From positions 1 through 51,865 of the IMG/VR virus record IMGVR_UViG_3300044800_000305: a stretch of 51,865 nt of DNA. One strand, 5' to 3'. The DNA comes from a virus. The position numbers were made by a program, and so were the translations under genes. Under the pieces are notes generated by a model. It was not told the origin of the DNA, did no database searches, and saw only the letters and a list, made by a program, of their open reading frames with translations. Within the stretch, counting starts at the first letter, position 1. Every line of letters begins with the position of its first letter. Shown in pieces: positions 7,044-14,707 of the stretch.

Positions 7044-7156
7044 TGTTCCACCTAACATTCGCCATCTTCACCTTAGCTGGCATCTACCTCTGGACCAAGC
7101 AGCACAAGGGGTGGGCGGTCGTTTGCTTTGTGCTCGCCCTTTTGATTCTGCTATAG
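7043..7156 (+). CDS. Single-span membrane peptide, 37 aa
   Basis: It starts in a TGATG junction with GGGG upstream. Almost the whole chain is hydrophobic: LTFAIFTLAGIYLW, then AVVCFVLALLILL. Function is unknown. Confidence 0.5.
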   Translation: MFHLTFAIFTLAGIYLWTKQHKGWAVVCFVLALLILL

Positions 7157-7166
7157 GAGGAGAGCA

Positions 7167-7364
7167 ATGGGACGCCACAAGGGCATACGCAACCGCCGCA
7201 CGTTCCGCCAGAGCCAGCATGTGACGTACAAGGGGGAGCGGGCGATAGTGATCAACAGCACTTCCTTGTGGCTCCTGAGGAAAATCGTCATCAGCACCAG
7301 GGCAGGAACGAGGCTCGAAGTATTCGAAAACGATCCGGATTTGGTCAAAGGATGGAAACGATGA
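7167..7364 (+). CDS. Small basic protein, 65 aa
   Basis: ATG 7167 has GGAGGAG upstream. The N-terminus is very basic (GRHKGIRNRRTFRQS), followed by a beta-rich segment. It may bind RNA, which would fit its coupling (ATGA) to the CCA-adding enzyme gene, but no family is recognised. Confidence 0.55.
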   Translation: MGRHKGIRNRRTFRQSQHVTYKGERAIVINSTSLWLLRKIVISTRAGTRLEVFENDPDLVKGWKR

Positions 7365-8641
7365 CGGCATTGGACGCAGCCACCGAAGTAGTGAAGACGT
7401 TGCAAAAGTACGGCTATGAAGCCTATTTCGTTGGCGGTTGTGTCCGCGATCTGCTTCTCGGGCGACAAGTTCGAGACTACGATATTTGCACCAATGTCAC
7501 ACCGGATGAAATCGAGGGACTGTTTCCCCGGACGATCCCCCTCGGGAAATCATTCGGCGTCATGGTAGTGCTGGTTCCCAACGAAGACAACACCGCCGAC
7601 TATCAAATCGAGGTATCTACATTTCGTAGCGATGGGGTTTATAGCGACAATCGCCGTCCCGATAGCGTGAGCTACAGCACCAGTGTGCGGGAAGACGTGC
7701 AGCGGCGCGATTTCACGATCAACGGACTGCTGCTCCGCAATATTGGGCTGCCCCACACCCATGACGCTGTGGATGCAGATGTGGTGGATTATGTGGGCGG
7801 CTTAGCCGACCTGAACGCCAAAGTGATCCGCTGCATCGGTGCTCCACTGGACCGCTTCACCGAGGACGCGCTCCGCATGCTCCGTGCGGTGCGCTTCGCC
7901 GCTCAGTTAGATTTTGAAATCGATCCGGGAACCTTGAAGGCAATCGAAGACAAGGCTCCAACGATCAAGAAAATTAGCAAGGAACGCGTCGCTGTTGAAC
8001 TTTTGAAATTGGTGTCCGCACCTGTACCCGTAAGGGGACTGGTGCCGCTGGTGACGACCGGACTGATGAACCACCTCTTCCCCACGGTGCTTTACGGGGG
8101 GAATTTCGCTCGCACGCTCCAGCGGTTCGCCCGCTTTGCTCCTGTGGGCGATCCGTTGAGGGGCATGGCGATGCTGTTGACCGACTCCGGTGACGAGATA
8201 GCCTACGATGTATGCACCGAACTCAAGCTTTCCAATGACCAGAAGGACGTGATCGAAGGGGCCGTCCGGTGCCAGAACAACATCAATCTCATTGACCAAT
8301 ACACGCTGGCGGACATGAAGAAACTGGCGCGCAGGCCGGGCATCAATATTGCCCTCGATCTGTATGAGCAGGGGTACTTATTTGGCGGCGACGCCAGCGA
8401 GATGCCGGAGAATCTCCGGGTGTTTTTTGCCCGGATGCGCGGTTTCACGCCCGAAGATATCAATCCGAAGCCCTTGGTGACGGGCGACAACTTGATTGCC
8501 CTTGGCCTCAATCCCGGACCGATTTTCACCAAGCTTCTCGGCGCTCTCGAAACCGAGCAGCTTAACGGCACGATGACAACACCCGCTACGGCCCTGAGAT
8601 TCGTTCAGGAGCTTGTGGCACAGGAAAAAACCAATGCCTGA
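7361..8641 (+). CDS. cca: CCA tRNA nucleotidyltransferase (class II)
   Basis: The enzyme adds or repairs the 3' CCA of tRNAs with CTP and ATP and no template. The sequence shows YFVGGCVRDLLLG (nucleotide binding), DYDICT (catalytic Asp pair), RRDFTINGLLL and RFTEDALRMLRAVRFAA, all class II signatures. The 426-aa length fits bacterial enzymes without an HD domain. ATG 7361 overlaps the previous stop. Together with the RNA ligase it suggests a tRNA-repair function. No tRNA gene is seen in the window. Confidence 0.92.
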   Translation: MTALDAATEVVKTLQKYGYEAYFVGGCVRDLLLGRQVRDYDICTNVTPDEIEGLFPRTIPLGKSFGVMVVLVPNEDNTADYQIEVSTFRSDGVYSDNRRPDSVSYSTSVREDVQRRDFTINGLLLRNIGLPHTHDAVDADVVDYVGGLADLNAKVIRCIGAPLDRFTEDALRMLRAVRFAAQLDFEIDPGTLKAIEDKAPTIKKISKERVAVELLKLVSAPVPVRGLVPLVTTGLMNHLFPTVLYGGNFARTLQRFARFAPVGDPLRGMAMLLTDSGDEIAYDVCTELKLSNDQKDVIEGAVRCQNNINLIDQYTLADMKKLARRPGINIALDLYEQGYLFGGDASEMPENLRVFFARMRGFTPEDINPKPLVTGDNLIALGLNPGPIFTKLLGALETEQLNGTMTTPATALRFVQELVAQEKTNA

Positions 8642-9194
8642 ATCCCGCTTTCAAACCGTCGTGTTCCTGCATGACCGCGATGACCATCCCGATGGTCATG
8701 TGGGAGAACTTGCTCGTATCCTCGGCGAAAGCCATCCCAACGTCCGTTTCCTGCGGCCTCCGCTGCCTGTTTGCGACTTTCAACCAATGTCTACCGCGCT
8801 GATGCCGATGTTTGTCCCAAACTCCTTGCTGGTGGGGATCGGGACGGGCGGTCTCACCGCCATAGCGGTGCAGGAGCGGTTCCCGGCCCTCAACTTGTCG
8901 GCGTTCGCCATCAATCCGCCTCCGGCGCAAGGTGATTTGACATACCTATGGACCACGGCGGCGGCCTATTCCTTGGAGCGGGTTGTTCTGTATTCCAGCC
9001 AATACGAGCCCCTGAGGGGCAAGCAGCCGGAGCTATGGTCCAAGTACTGCGATCTTGTTTTCGACGTTCCCTGGCTCTCTGGAGGCGTCCAGGAGGCATT
9101 CTACTCAACGTCCTACCTGATCTCGGCGTTCATGCGGGGGCTAAGTATGCCGAAGGAAGTCGCAGCCATCAGCATGCCGTCCCCTCAGGATTAG
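8634..9194 (+). CDS. Alpha/beta-hydrolase-like protein, 186 aa
   Basis: ATG 8634 overlaps the CCA gene end. The start VVFLHDRDD and the central LLVGIGTGGLTAI resemble the nucleophile elbow of small esterases, but the usual Ser (GxSxG) is Thr here. It may be inactive or a different fold. The next gene encodes an acyl carrier protein, so an acyl-thioester role is conceivable. This is inference only. Confidence 0.4.
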   Translation: MPESRFQTVVFLHDRDDHPDGHVGELARILGESHPNVRFLRPPLPVCDFQPMSTALMPMFVPNSLLVGIGTGGLTAIAVQERFPALNLSAFAINPPPAQGDLTYLWTTAAAYSLERVVLYSSQYEPLRGKQPELWSKYCDLVFDVPWLSGGVQEAFYSTSYLISAFMRGLSMPKEVAAISMPSPQD

Positions 9195-9198
9195 GTGC

Positions 9199-9227
9199 TT
9201 GTGAACGGCTGTTGGGTCTGGTAGAAT
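9199..9227 (+). promoter_or_regulatory. Sigma70-like promoter TTGTGA-17-TAGAAT
   Basis: TTGTGA (9199-9204), 17-bp spacer, TAGAAT (9222-9227), placed 57 bp before the acyl carrier protein start. Confidence 0.45.
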
Positions 9228-9283
9228 ACTTGCAGAAAGCGGAGTACAACACGGCAATCCCGCTGGCGGAGGAATAGGACGCC

Positions 9284-9517
9284 ATGACGTTAGAGGAAAA
9301 AGTCGAACAGATTATCATCAGGAATATTGAGCTCGAAAAAGAAGAAGCGGTTTCCGCCGCCCGCATCGTGGATGATCTTGGGGCGGATTCCCTCGATATT
9401 ATGGGAATCGCTTGGGACCTTGAGGAGGAATTCCCGATCGGGGAAATATCCGACGAGGACATGGAAAGGCTGGACACCGTGCGGGACATTATCGATTATG
9501 TGAGGGAAAGACTTTGA
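9284..9517 (+). CDS. acpP: Acyl carrier protein
   Basis: This acidic 77-residue four-helix protein has the DSL phosphopantetheine site in LGADSLDIMG, where the Ser carries the prosthetic group. The length and helix III sequence EEFPIGEISDEDMERLDTV match bacterial AcpP. It would need a host holo-ACP synthase. No other fatty-acid gene is near. ATG 9284 follows GGAGGAATAGGACGCC. Phage-encoded acyl carrier proteins occur but are unusual. Confidence 0.9.
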   Translation: MTLEEKVEQIIIRNIELEKEEAVSAARIVDDLGADSLDIMGIAWDLEEEFPIGEISDEDMERLDTVRDIIDYVRERL

Positions 9518-9984
9518 CACTCCACGCCAAACTCAGCTACGCCAAGAGCGCCCTGCGCCTCGCGGGATACGCCACGCTCCTGTGGAGCCTGCTTGCCGGG
9601 GCGCTGGTCCTGATCTTCTCGGAACTCATCGGAATCGCCGAGGAAGCATGGCCCGGCGCGTACGAGGGCACGGAGACCGATGCAAAAACCGACGCGAGAA
9701 TGCGAGCACAGAACATATTAAAAGCGCTCCCCCTCTCCGACAAGCAAAGCGAACTCTATGGGCGTGGCATAACCGCAATGAATGAAGAGGCGCTGGAGCG
9801 TACCACCAGCAAATTCGAATCGACTCTTTTGTGCACATCGGGAACTCTCGCCGCCGCCCAAGAGTTGCTAGTCGAGTGCCCGTTCTGCGGCGAGGAGACG
9901 GTTCCGCTGCGAAACGACATGGGGCTGGAGTGCGGAAAATGCTACCGCCAACTGCCGCCCGACCAGGGAGACGATGGAAAATGA
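9514..9984 (+). CDS. Membrane-anchored zinc-ribbon protein, 156 aa
   Basis: The TTG start at 9514 overlaps the ACP stop. Residues about 15-42 are a hydrophobic helix (LAGYATLLWSLLAGALVLIF). The C-terminus carries CPFCGEE and later LECGKCYRQ, a zinc ribbon. The middle is helical and polar. Function is unknown. Confidence 0.5.
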   Translation: MTLHAKLSYAKSALRLAGYATLLWSLLAGALVLIFSELIGIAEEAWPGAYEGTETDAKTDARMRAQNILKALPLSDKQSELYGRGITAMNEEALERTTSKFESTLLCTSGTLAAAQELLVECPFCGEETVPLRNDMGLECGKCYRQLPPDQGDDGK

Positions 9985-10238
9985 AGACCCTGTCTGATCT
10001 TGTCACGCTCTGTTACCACCGGGAGGATGGCATTTTCTGCTGGGGCGGGTACCTGCATTATTCGGCCAAGCCCCACAATCCGGTCATAATCGACAACCAG
10101 AAGGTTCTCTGCCCCGTGTGCAAGGGAAGCGGGCAGATTGTCACGGAGGCGGGGGAGAACCTGCTGAGCTTCATCGAGATGTACGCCCGGCCCCTGGTGC
10201 GCAAGATTGTCGAAGAGGTTCTTCAGGGGCGCGGATGA
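9981..10238 (+). CDS. Small protein with CxxCxGxG knuckle, 85 aa
   Basis: It starts in an ATGA overlap. It holds LCPVCKGSGQIV, a DnaJ-like half zinc site, and a helical C-terminus. It is coupled to both neighbours. Function is unknown. Confidence 0.55.
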   Translation: MKTLSDLVTLCYHREDGIFCWGGYLHYSAKPHNPVIIDNQKVLCPVCKGSGQIVTEAGENLLSFIEMYARPLVRKIVEEVLQGRG

Positions 10239-10504
10239 CGGAGCAGAACCAGAAGCCGAAATGCCAAGAGATGTGCTACTGCGGAATCCTTTGTGGCCAG
10301 ACGGGCGAGCACGCGATGCATGAATGTCGAGAATGCAACCGTGAGAGACAAAGCCGGATTCCGAAATTGGAAAAACCAGTGTTCGATCCTAGTACGGACA
10401 TCGAAGAAGGATTCGCGGACGACAGGATTTGCGCATCCTGCGATGGCACGGGTGAAGTTGATGGAAGGCTATGCAGAGATTGTGGAGGCCGGGTTTATAA
10501 ATAA
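10235..10504 (+). CDS. Cysteine-rich zinc protein, 89 aa
   Basis: It starts in an ATGA overlap at 10235. An N-terminal cluster (CQEMCYCGILC) and a C-terminal CASCDGTGEVDGRLCRDCGG, a complete DnaJ-type double knuckle, should bind two zinc ions. Its last 10 bases overlap the convergent HNH gene. Confidence 0.6.
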   Translation: MTEQNQKPKCQEMCYCGILCGQTGEHAMHECRECNRERQSRIPKLEKPVFDPSTDIEEGFADDRICASCDGTGEVDGRLCRDCGGRVYK

Positions 10505-11079
10505 CTTCGTAAGTATACCGCCAACCCCTCCAACTTCACTGGATTATCATGGACATTGCCTAAAGTTGCATTGCACGGATTGCAAAGCAGTCCCCGTTGG
10601 CACTTTTTGCAGCTTTTTAATCCCAAACAGCATTCATGATTGTGATCAAAACACCATTCTTTTAATGTAGGAGAAGGTTTATCCGTACGAAAGTCACAAG
10701 CAGGGTTGGCACATTTGAATCCCTGCGCCACAAGCAAATTGTATTTTTCTTCCAAAGAATGTCCGTGATGGTACAAACAGGCCCGATTGGCAAGCTTAAC
10801 TTTTCCCCGCTTACGCTTCCATTTAGCATGAGATTTTCTGGCGCTTTCTTTTTGTTGGAGGGGCATCTTTGAGTATCGAGACCCACCTTCTGCTTGTGTG
10901 TTTTTGTACAATTCACGTGTCTTACATCCGCAGCTTTTGGTTTTTCCATGCCGAAGTTCACCGCTTCTGACCTCTCGAACTTTTCCACATTGACATTGAC
11001 AGAGCCATTTTTTGTCCCCTGTATACCTCATCACTGTCCAGTATCCAAATGTTTGTCCACCAAGCTCAATTCTCAACAT
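10495..11079 (-). CDS. Homing endonuclease, endonuclease VII-like HNH with N-terminal DNA-binding domain
   Basis: The start ATG 11079 has GGAGG 6 nt upstream on the minus strand. Longer upstream readings lack a ribosome site. Residues 1-55 form an AP2-like domain (LGGQTFGYWTV, KKWLCQCQCGK, HGKTKSCGC). The C-terminal half holds CANPACDF, WCFDHNHECC and RGLLCNPCNATLG, the zinc and HNH residues of the endonuclease VII family. It opposes the operon around it and has lower GC, as expected for a mobile gene. The same N-terminal domain is in the split gene at 33612/38005. Confidence 0.85.
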   Translation of the reverse strand: MLRIELGGQTFGYWTVMRYTGDKKWLCQCQCGKVREVRSGELRHGKTKSCGCKTRELYKNTQAEGGSRYSKMPLQQKESARKSHAKWKRKRGKVKLANRACLYHHGHSLEEKYNLLVAQGFKCANPACDFRTDKPSPTLKEWCFDHNHECCLGLKSCKKCQRGLLCNPCNATLGNVHDNPVKLEGLAVYLRSYL

Positions 11080-11135
11080 TTTGAACCTCCAATCAAAGGT
11101 GTTCATAGTCAAGTAAAGGTGGACATACAACGGCC

Positions 11136-11164
11136 TAGCCAAAATTCCCAAGCCACTGTATACT
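11136..11164 (+). promoter_or_regulatory. Phage box promoter P4
   Basis: TAGCCA (11136-11141), 17-bp spacer with AAATTCCC, TATACT (11159-11164). Only 6 nt separate the -10 from ATG 11171, so the mRNA should be leaderless. Confidence 0.75.
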
Positions 11165-11170
11165 AGGGGC

Positions 11171-11395
11171 ATGGAACGCTTCATCATCGTCGGCGAGAAA
11201 GCGCAATGCAAGACTTGCTTCGTTTTCTTCACGCCCGGCTCCGGCTACCACAAGCGCTGCGAGCAGCGCACCGATTTCCCCCCACAGTCCAAGCACGATC
11301 CGCATGCGTTCTGCTCCGAGGCTTGCGAGCAAAAAGCCATCGGCGAAGTCCGTCAAGGCCGAATCGAATTCCAGCGCATCATGGAGGCCGCGTGA
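11171..11395 (+). CDS. Zinc-finger protein, 74 aa
   Basis: ATG 11171 lies directly behind promoter P4 (leaderless). CKTCFVFF, a His/Cys pair (YHKRCEQR) and HAFCSEACEQKA give a MYM/TRASH-like set of cysteines. It heads an operon of coupled genes to 12285. Function is unknown. Confidence 0.6.
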   Translation: MERFIIVGEKAQCKTCFVFFTPGSGYHKRCEQRTDFPPQSKHDPHAFCSEACEQKAIGEVRQGRIEFQRIMEAA

Positions 11396-11571
11396 ACAAA
11401 ACCACGGAAATCACCAGAATGCATTTCAAAGGCAAGTTGCATTTCGTCATCCTGCCGACAAGCGTTCCGGACGCATTCAATCGCATCTACAAGGCGCTCG
11501 CGGAGCACGACTTCAAGGGTGCTATTCTTGTGCCTGACGATTTGGTCGTCCCCTCCACGGAGGCATCATGA
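11392..11571 (+). CDS. Hypothetical protein, 59 aa
   Basis: The GTG start lies in a GTGA overlap. The small alpha/beta pattern (LHFVILPTSVPDAFNRIYKAL, then AILVPDD) is not tied to a known family. Confidence 0.5.
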   Translation: MNKTTEITRMHFKGKLHFVILPTSVPDAFNRIYKALAEHDFKGAILVPDDLVVPSTEAS

Positions 11572-11804
11572 GCGTACTCAACGCCAAAAGAAAGCTGAAT
11601 GCCCGTTCTGCGCGGGACCAGCGGAGCCTGTACGAACAGTTTCTCTCCGTCTACCAGCTTGCCAACATCAACGGGCACTACGACGCCGCCGACCGGATTC
11701 TGAACGACGGCATCAAGCCGATTCAAGCCAAAGAGCAGCGGTCCAAGCGGATTGAAGCGCGCACCGCACGCCTCACCGAGGAGCCAAGGAAAGGAAATTC
11801 CTAA
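11568..11804 (+). CDS. Basic helical protein, 78 aa
   Basis: It starts in an ATGA overlap. It is almost entirely helical with many Arg and Lys (LNAKRKLNARSARDQRS at the start). Function is unknown. Confidence 0.5.
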   Translation: MSVLNAKRKLNARSARDQRSLYEQFLSVYQLANINGHYDAADRILNDGIKPIQAKEQRSKRIEARTARLTEEPRKGNS

Positions 11805-12082
11805 TGCAGACCGATTTTGCTTTCCGCCTGAACAGCACGTTCATCCCCGAGATTAATGTTCAGCGCAGCCCGGCTGGCGAGCTACAGATCGCCGTCCGCG
11901 ACCCCGAGGTCGGCTGGTTCGCCATCGAAGACAGCCCGGACTTCGTATTAGAATACCGTGACGAGACTTCGTGGCAACTGCTTCCTCTGGACCTTCGCCG
12001 GGCTTCGACCGACAAGGGCTGGAACCGGGCGACGCCACGGGAGCTAATCGGAGTTCTGTGGGCCGCAGGGATCGTCCAGTGA
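11804..12082 (+). CDS. Hypothetical protein, 92 aa
   Basis: ATG 11804 overlaps the previous stop by one base, with AAGGAAA upstream. Beta-rich first half, helical end. No family is recognised. Confidence 0.5.
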   Translation: MQTDFAFRLNSTFIPEINVQRSPAGELQIAVRDPEVGWFAIEDSPDFVLEYRDETSWQLLPLDLRRASTDKGWNRATPRELIGVLWAAGIVQ

Positions 12083-12123
12083 AAATCGAATTTCGGGACC
12101 ACTCTTAGGAGACTACCACAGCG

Positions 12124-12285
12124 ATGCCTGACTTTGACGACGAACCGCTTGAGGACGAAGAAGTCGAAATCCCCGAAGAAGAGGACGATCTTGAGGAGTT
12201 GGAAATAAAGGACGGACATATAGTAAGGGGCCGTCGCAGACGCCTTTATCCAGACAATGAGTCCGAATTCGACTCCGATTCTTAA
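12124..12285 (+). CDS. Very acidic small protein, 53 aa
   Basis: ATG 12124 has AGGAG about 13 nt upstream. Residues 4-27 are nearly all Asp and Glu, followed by GHIVRGRRRRLYPDNE and an acidic end. The tail resembles the orphan frame at 12946-13032. A minus-strand HNH gene abuts the stop, so the gene may have been altered when that gene arrived. Confidence 0.5.
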   Translation: MPDFDDEPLEDEEVEIPEEEDDLEELEIKDGHIVRGRRRRLYPDNESEFDSDS

Positions 12286-12908
12286 ATGTTGTATTTGTCT
12301 CCCTTGCTCCTGTTGTCGTATTTGGTTAGGGGCTGAAGGTTGCCAAGGTTCCACGCTTCCCCAAACGAGGCGCAACATGCCAGCGGCTTAACATGGTCTA
12401 CTTCCCAGTAGGAACCGTAGTTTTCCCAAGACATGCCATCAGCAAACCGCAACTCAAGGTGGCGTTTCAACTCCCCAAGCGTAAAACCCACCAAGAATTC
12501 CCAGTGGCGGCCTTCCTTGGATTTTTTGAGGCTCTCCCAAACAGATTTGCGAGTATTTTTGTTCAGACGAAAGAGCGGATTCGACTTGTTTTTGTGGTAG
12601 TATCTGCGTCCGATTTCTTTTCTTAGTTCTGGGTTGTCAAGGTTCCATTGCCTGCGCTGTTCTGTTTTGTTCTGCCATTTTCTGTTGCTTTCCTTTACTT
12701 TCTCTGGATTGCGTTCCCTGTAAGCTTTCTTTGCTTGGCTGACCCGCTCTTTGTTGTTGTTTTTCCATTCTTTGTCACACATACAGCAGTGTGCCGCTTC
12801 GGTGTATCTTTTACTTATGTGTCCGTTTCTGCACGCACGCCCTGTGTAGTAAAAAGACGAATCGGCTGCTTTTGCTTCTTTTCTCGTTTTTGGCAAATTT
12901 TCAAACAT
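12282..12908 (-). CDS. HNH homing endonuclease, 208 aa
   Basis: ATG 12908 follows AGAGGA. An N-terminal zinc region (CRNGHISKRYTEAAHCCMCDK) is followed by basic helices (KKAYRERNPEKVKESNRKW). The catalytic part has MSWENYG.SYWEVDHVKPL and NLGNLQPL, the HNH ββα signature with conserved His and Asn. It is AT-rich compared with its neighbours and convergent with the operon. It is flanked by related gene tails on both sides. Confidence 0.85.
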   Translation of the reverse strand: MFENLPKTRKEAKAADSSFYYTGRACRNGHISKRYTEAAHCCMCDKEWKNNNKERVSQAKKAYRERNPEKVKESNRKWQNKTEQRRQWNLDNPELRKEIGRRYYHKNKSNPLFRLNKNTRKSVWESLKKSKEGRHWEFLVGFTLGELKRHLELRFADGMSWENYGSYWEVDHVKPLACCASFGEAWNLGNLQPLTKYDNRSKGDKYNI

Positions 12909-12945
12909 CGTAATCCTCTAATTGAAGTTACGATAGTTGTTAAAC

Positions 12946-13032
12946 GTGGACGAGCGCGGACATGTCCGCCTACGCTCCTCAAAACGTCGGCGACACGAGG
13001 ATGAAGACGAGTTCGGATACAACGACGAATAA
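12946..13032 (+). pseudogene. Orphan tail resembling the end of 12124-12285
   Basis: From GTG 12946 the frame reads VDERGHVRL, then SSKRRRHEDEDEFGYNDE and a stop. The order GH, basic run, then acidic end copies the tail of the acidic gene on the other side of the HNH gene (GHIV, RRRR, then NESEFDSDS). It could be a remnant of a paralogue or of the original 3' end displaced by HNH gene entry. No ribosome site is visible. Confidence 0.35.
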
Positions 13033-13045
13033 CGCGACCTATATT

Positions 13046-13074
13046 TAGCCAAAACCCTCAAGGCGCTGTATAAT
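13046..13074 (+). promoter_or_regulatory. Phage box promoter P5
   Basis: TAGCCA (13046-13051), 17-bp spacer with AAACCC, TATAAT (13069-13074). It is followed by a leader with two AGGAG motifs. Confidence 0.75.
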
Positions 13075-13091
13075 AGGAGTAGGAGAACACC

Positions 13092-13256
13092 ATGTGCAAC
13101 ATCGGAGACCCCGTCCGTATGGTAGTGGTCGAGCCGCTGGCGATACCCGCCCCCGTGCCCGGAACGCAGCCCGAACTTGAGCCCGAGCCAGCGCTGGTGC
13201 CAGTGGAAGCTCAGGAGCCAATCCTTGAGGAAGTCCCGCCCAAAACAACCCGCTAG
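13092..13256 (+). CDS. Pro/Glu-rich small protein, 54 aa
   Basis: ATG 13092 has AGGAGAACACC upstream. After MCNIGDPVRMVVVEPL the chain is a low-complexity run of Pro, Glu and Val. Such short sequences of conserved N-terminus plus Pro/Glu tail recur in phages without known function. Confidence 0.55.
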   Translation: MCNIGDPVRMVVVEPLAIPAPVPGTQPELEPEPALVPVEAQEPILEEVPPKTTR

Positions 13257-13269
13257 TTTCAGCCACACT

Positions 13270-14085
13270 ATGCTGGGGCGTTGGGATGACAAAAGCATGC
13301 CCGAGCCATTAGGCGGCGCTCCGGATTTCATGGAGCCCCTGTGTGCCTACCGGGCTTGGAAGTTCGAAGGCGACAAGCTGCTGTCGCTTAACGGCGTCGA
13401 GTGGACGCCTGGCGAAGCCCATGTCGCCACCTGCAACAGAGGCCTTGTCACGTCAAGTGGGATGTGCGGACCCAGATTCGGTCACACGGCTCCCGACCCC
13501 ACTTGCACCTGCGGCATCTACGCCGGAAAAAATCTTGAGCATCTTGTCGAGATCAATTATGCCCAGATGGGCATCCACGGCGAAGTCGATCTGTGGGGCA
13601 ATGTGCTGGAATGCGAGCTCGGCTACCGTGCGCAGTACGCCTACCCCCGGTATTTCGTCGTTCCGCCTTGGCTGCTTTTCGATCTCCATGAAGCGGAATT
13701 CAAGCTCGCCATCCTCAGCCAGTTCAACGTCGATATTTATGTCGCCGGGGAGCAGCGTGTCAGCCGGGACATGAAAAAAATCATGCTCAAGCCCAAGGGC
13801 GAGTCTATATTCGATCCTGAAGGTGTAAACCAGCTTACAGCCAACGTGCAGCAGGTCTATGAAGCGATGAAGCGCCGGGCAAGCCGGGAGCCTGAGGTCG
13901 GCGAGCGTTTGCACATCAGGGGCAAAGGCATCAGCGTCATCACCGCCGTCAATGCCGACACCGCGGTCGCCATGCTGTTCAACACCACGGTCTGCACGGT
14001 GCCCCGCTCGGACGTGCGCTGGAACATCGACAACTTCCGCTTCGAATGCGATCCTTCTTCTTTTTGCATAAGGTCCGCCCGCTGA
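13270..14085 (+). CDS. Hypothetical protein with CTCGIYA motif, 271 aa
   Basis: ATG 13270, after a 13-bp gap. An N-terminal Cys/Trp-rich domain (GVEWTPGEAHVATC, then PTCTCGIYAGK) is followed by VDLWGNVLE and LGYRAQYAYPRYFVVPP, an arrangement I know from widespread uncharacterised bacterial and phage proteins. The C-terminal part is helical, then beta-rich. Function is unknown. Confidence 0.6.
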   Translation: MLGRWDDKSMPEPLGGAPDFMEPLCAYRAWKFEGDKLLSLNGVEWTPGEAHVATCNRGLVTSSGMCGPRFGHTAPDPTCTCGIYAGKNLEHLVEINYAQMGIHGEVDLWGNVLECELGYRAQYAYPRYFVVPPWLLFDLHEAEFKLAILSQFNVDIYVAGEQRVSRDMKKIMLKPKGESIFDPEGVNQLTANVQQVYEAMKRRASREPEVGERLHIRGKGISVITAVNADTAVAMLFNTTVCTVPRSDVRWNIDNFRFECDPSSFCIRSAR

Positions 14086-14114
14086 GTATTACTTAGCGGG
14101 GGCGATGGTGCTTG

Positions 14115-14339
14115 ATGGGCGTTGACGAAACCATCGAACGGCTGGGGCTGGAAGTCGGGGAAAGCCAGAAAGCCGCGTGCCGGGCCTTGGAGGCGCAGGG
14201 ATTGCGGTTCTGCATCGACTTCGGGTACGAGAACGCGGAGCGTATCTGGAACGGCCTCAATGCCTTCTATTTGACCCCCGAGGACATCGAATTCCTGTCT
14301 GCCTGCGGCATCGGGGGCAGAGGCAAGGGAGAAACCTAA
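14115..14339 (+). CDS. Hypothetical protein, 74 aa
   Basis: ATG 14115 is chosen over TTG 14112. Helical and acidic, ending FLSACGIGGRGKGET. It overlaps the next start by one base. No family is recognised. Confidence 0.5.
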   Translation: MGVDETIERLGLEVGESQKAACRALEAQGLRFCIDFGYENAERIWNGLNAFYLTPEDIEFLSACGIGGRGKGET

Positions 14340-14566
14340 TGCCATCCATACGTGCAACCGTTCTTCTTGAAGCGGCGACGCGAATCCACGCCTTGCGGGA
14401 GAAAGAAGCCGACCGCGGCAGGGACGAGGGCCTCATGCTGGCCGTGAAAGAGCTTAAGCGCATGGCGTCGGAGGCCCACGACGACTACAAGAAAAAGAAG
14501 GCGGAGCAGCGCCGTGCCGCTCGTGCCAGCGATGCCAAATGGGGGGCTTTCGGTCCGGGCTTATGA
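14339..14566 (+). CDS. Basic helical protein, 75 aa
   Basis: It starts at ATG 14339 on the previous stop. Long helix with the lysine run DDYKKKKAEQRRAARA. Function is unknown. Confidence 0.5.
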   Translation: MPSIRATVLLEAATRIHALREKEADRGRDEGLMLAVKELKRMASEAHDDYKKKKAEQRRAARASDAKWGAFGPGL

Positions 14567-14628
14567 GTGATCAGAAAAAGCCGCCGTCCCTCCACGGCGG
14601 AATGGGACGAAAACCCGACGACGAATAG
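14563..14628 (+). CDS. Possible 21-residue peptide
   Basis: An ATGA-coupled ORF (KKPPSLHGGMGRKPDDE). The DNA also forms a hairpin CCGCCGT/ACGGCGG within it, so it may be a regulatory structure instead. Bases 14629-14707 after it show no gene. Confidence 0.25.
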   Translation: MSDQKKPPSLHGGMGRKPDDE

Positions 14629-14707
14629 AAGTTTCCCCAATATCAACCCCATCCTTGTAGGGTGATTTGCCCTTAGTGATTAATTCAGTCAAGTAAAGTG
14701 AGGTTGC

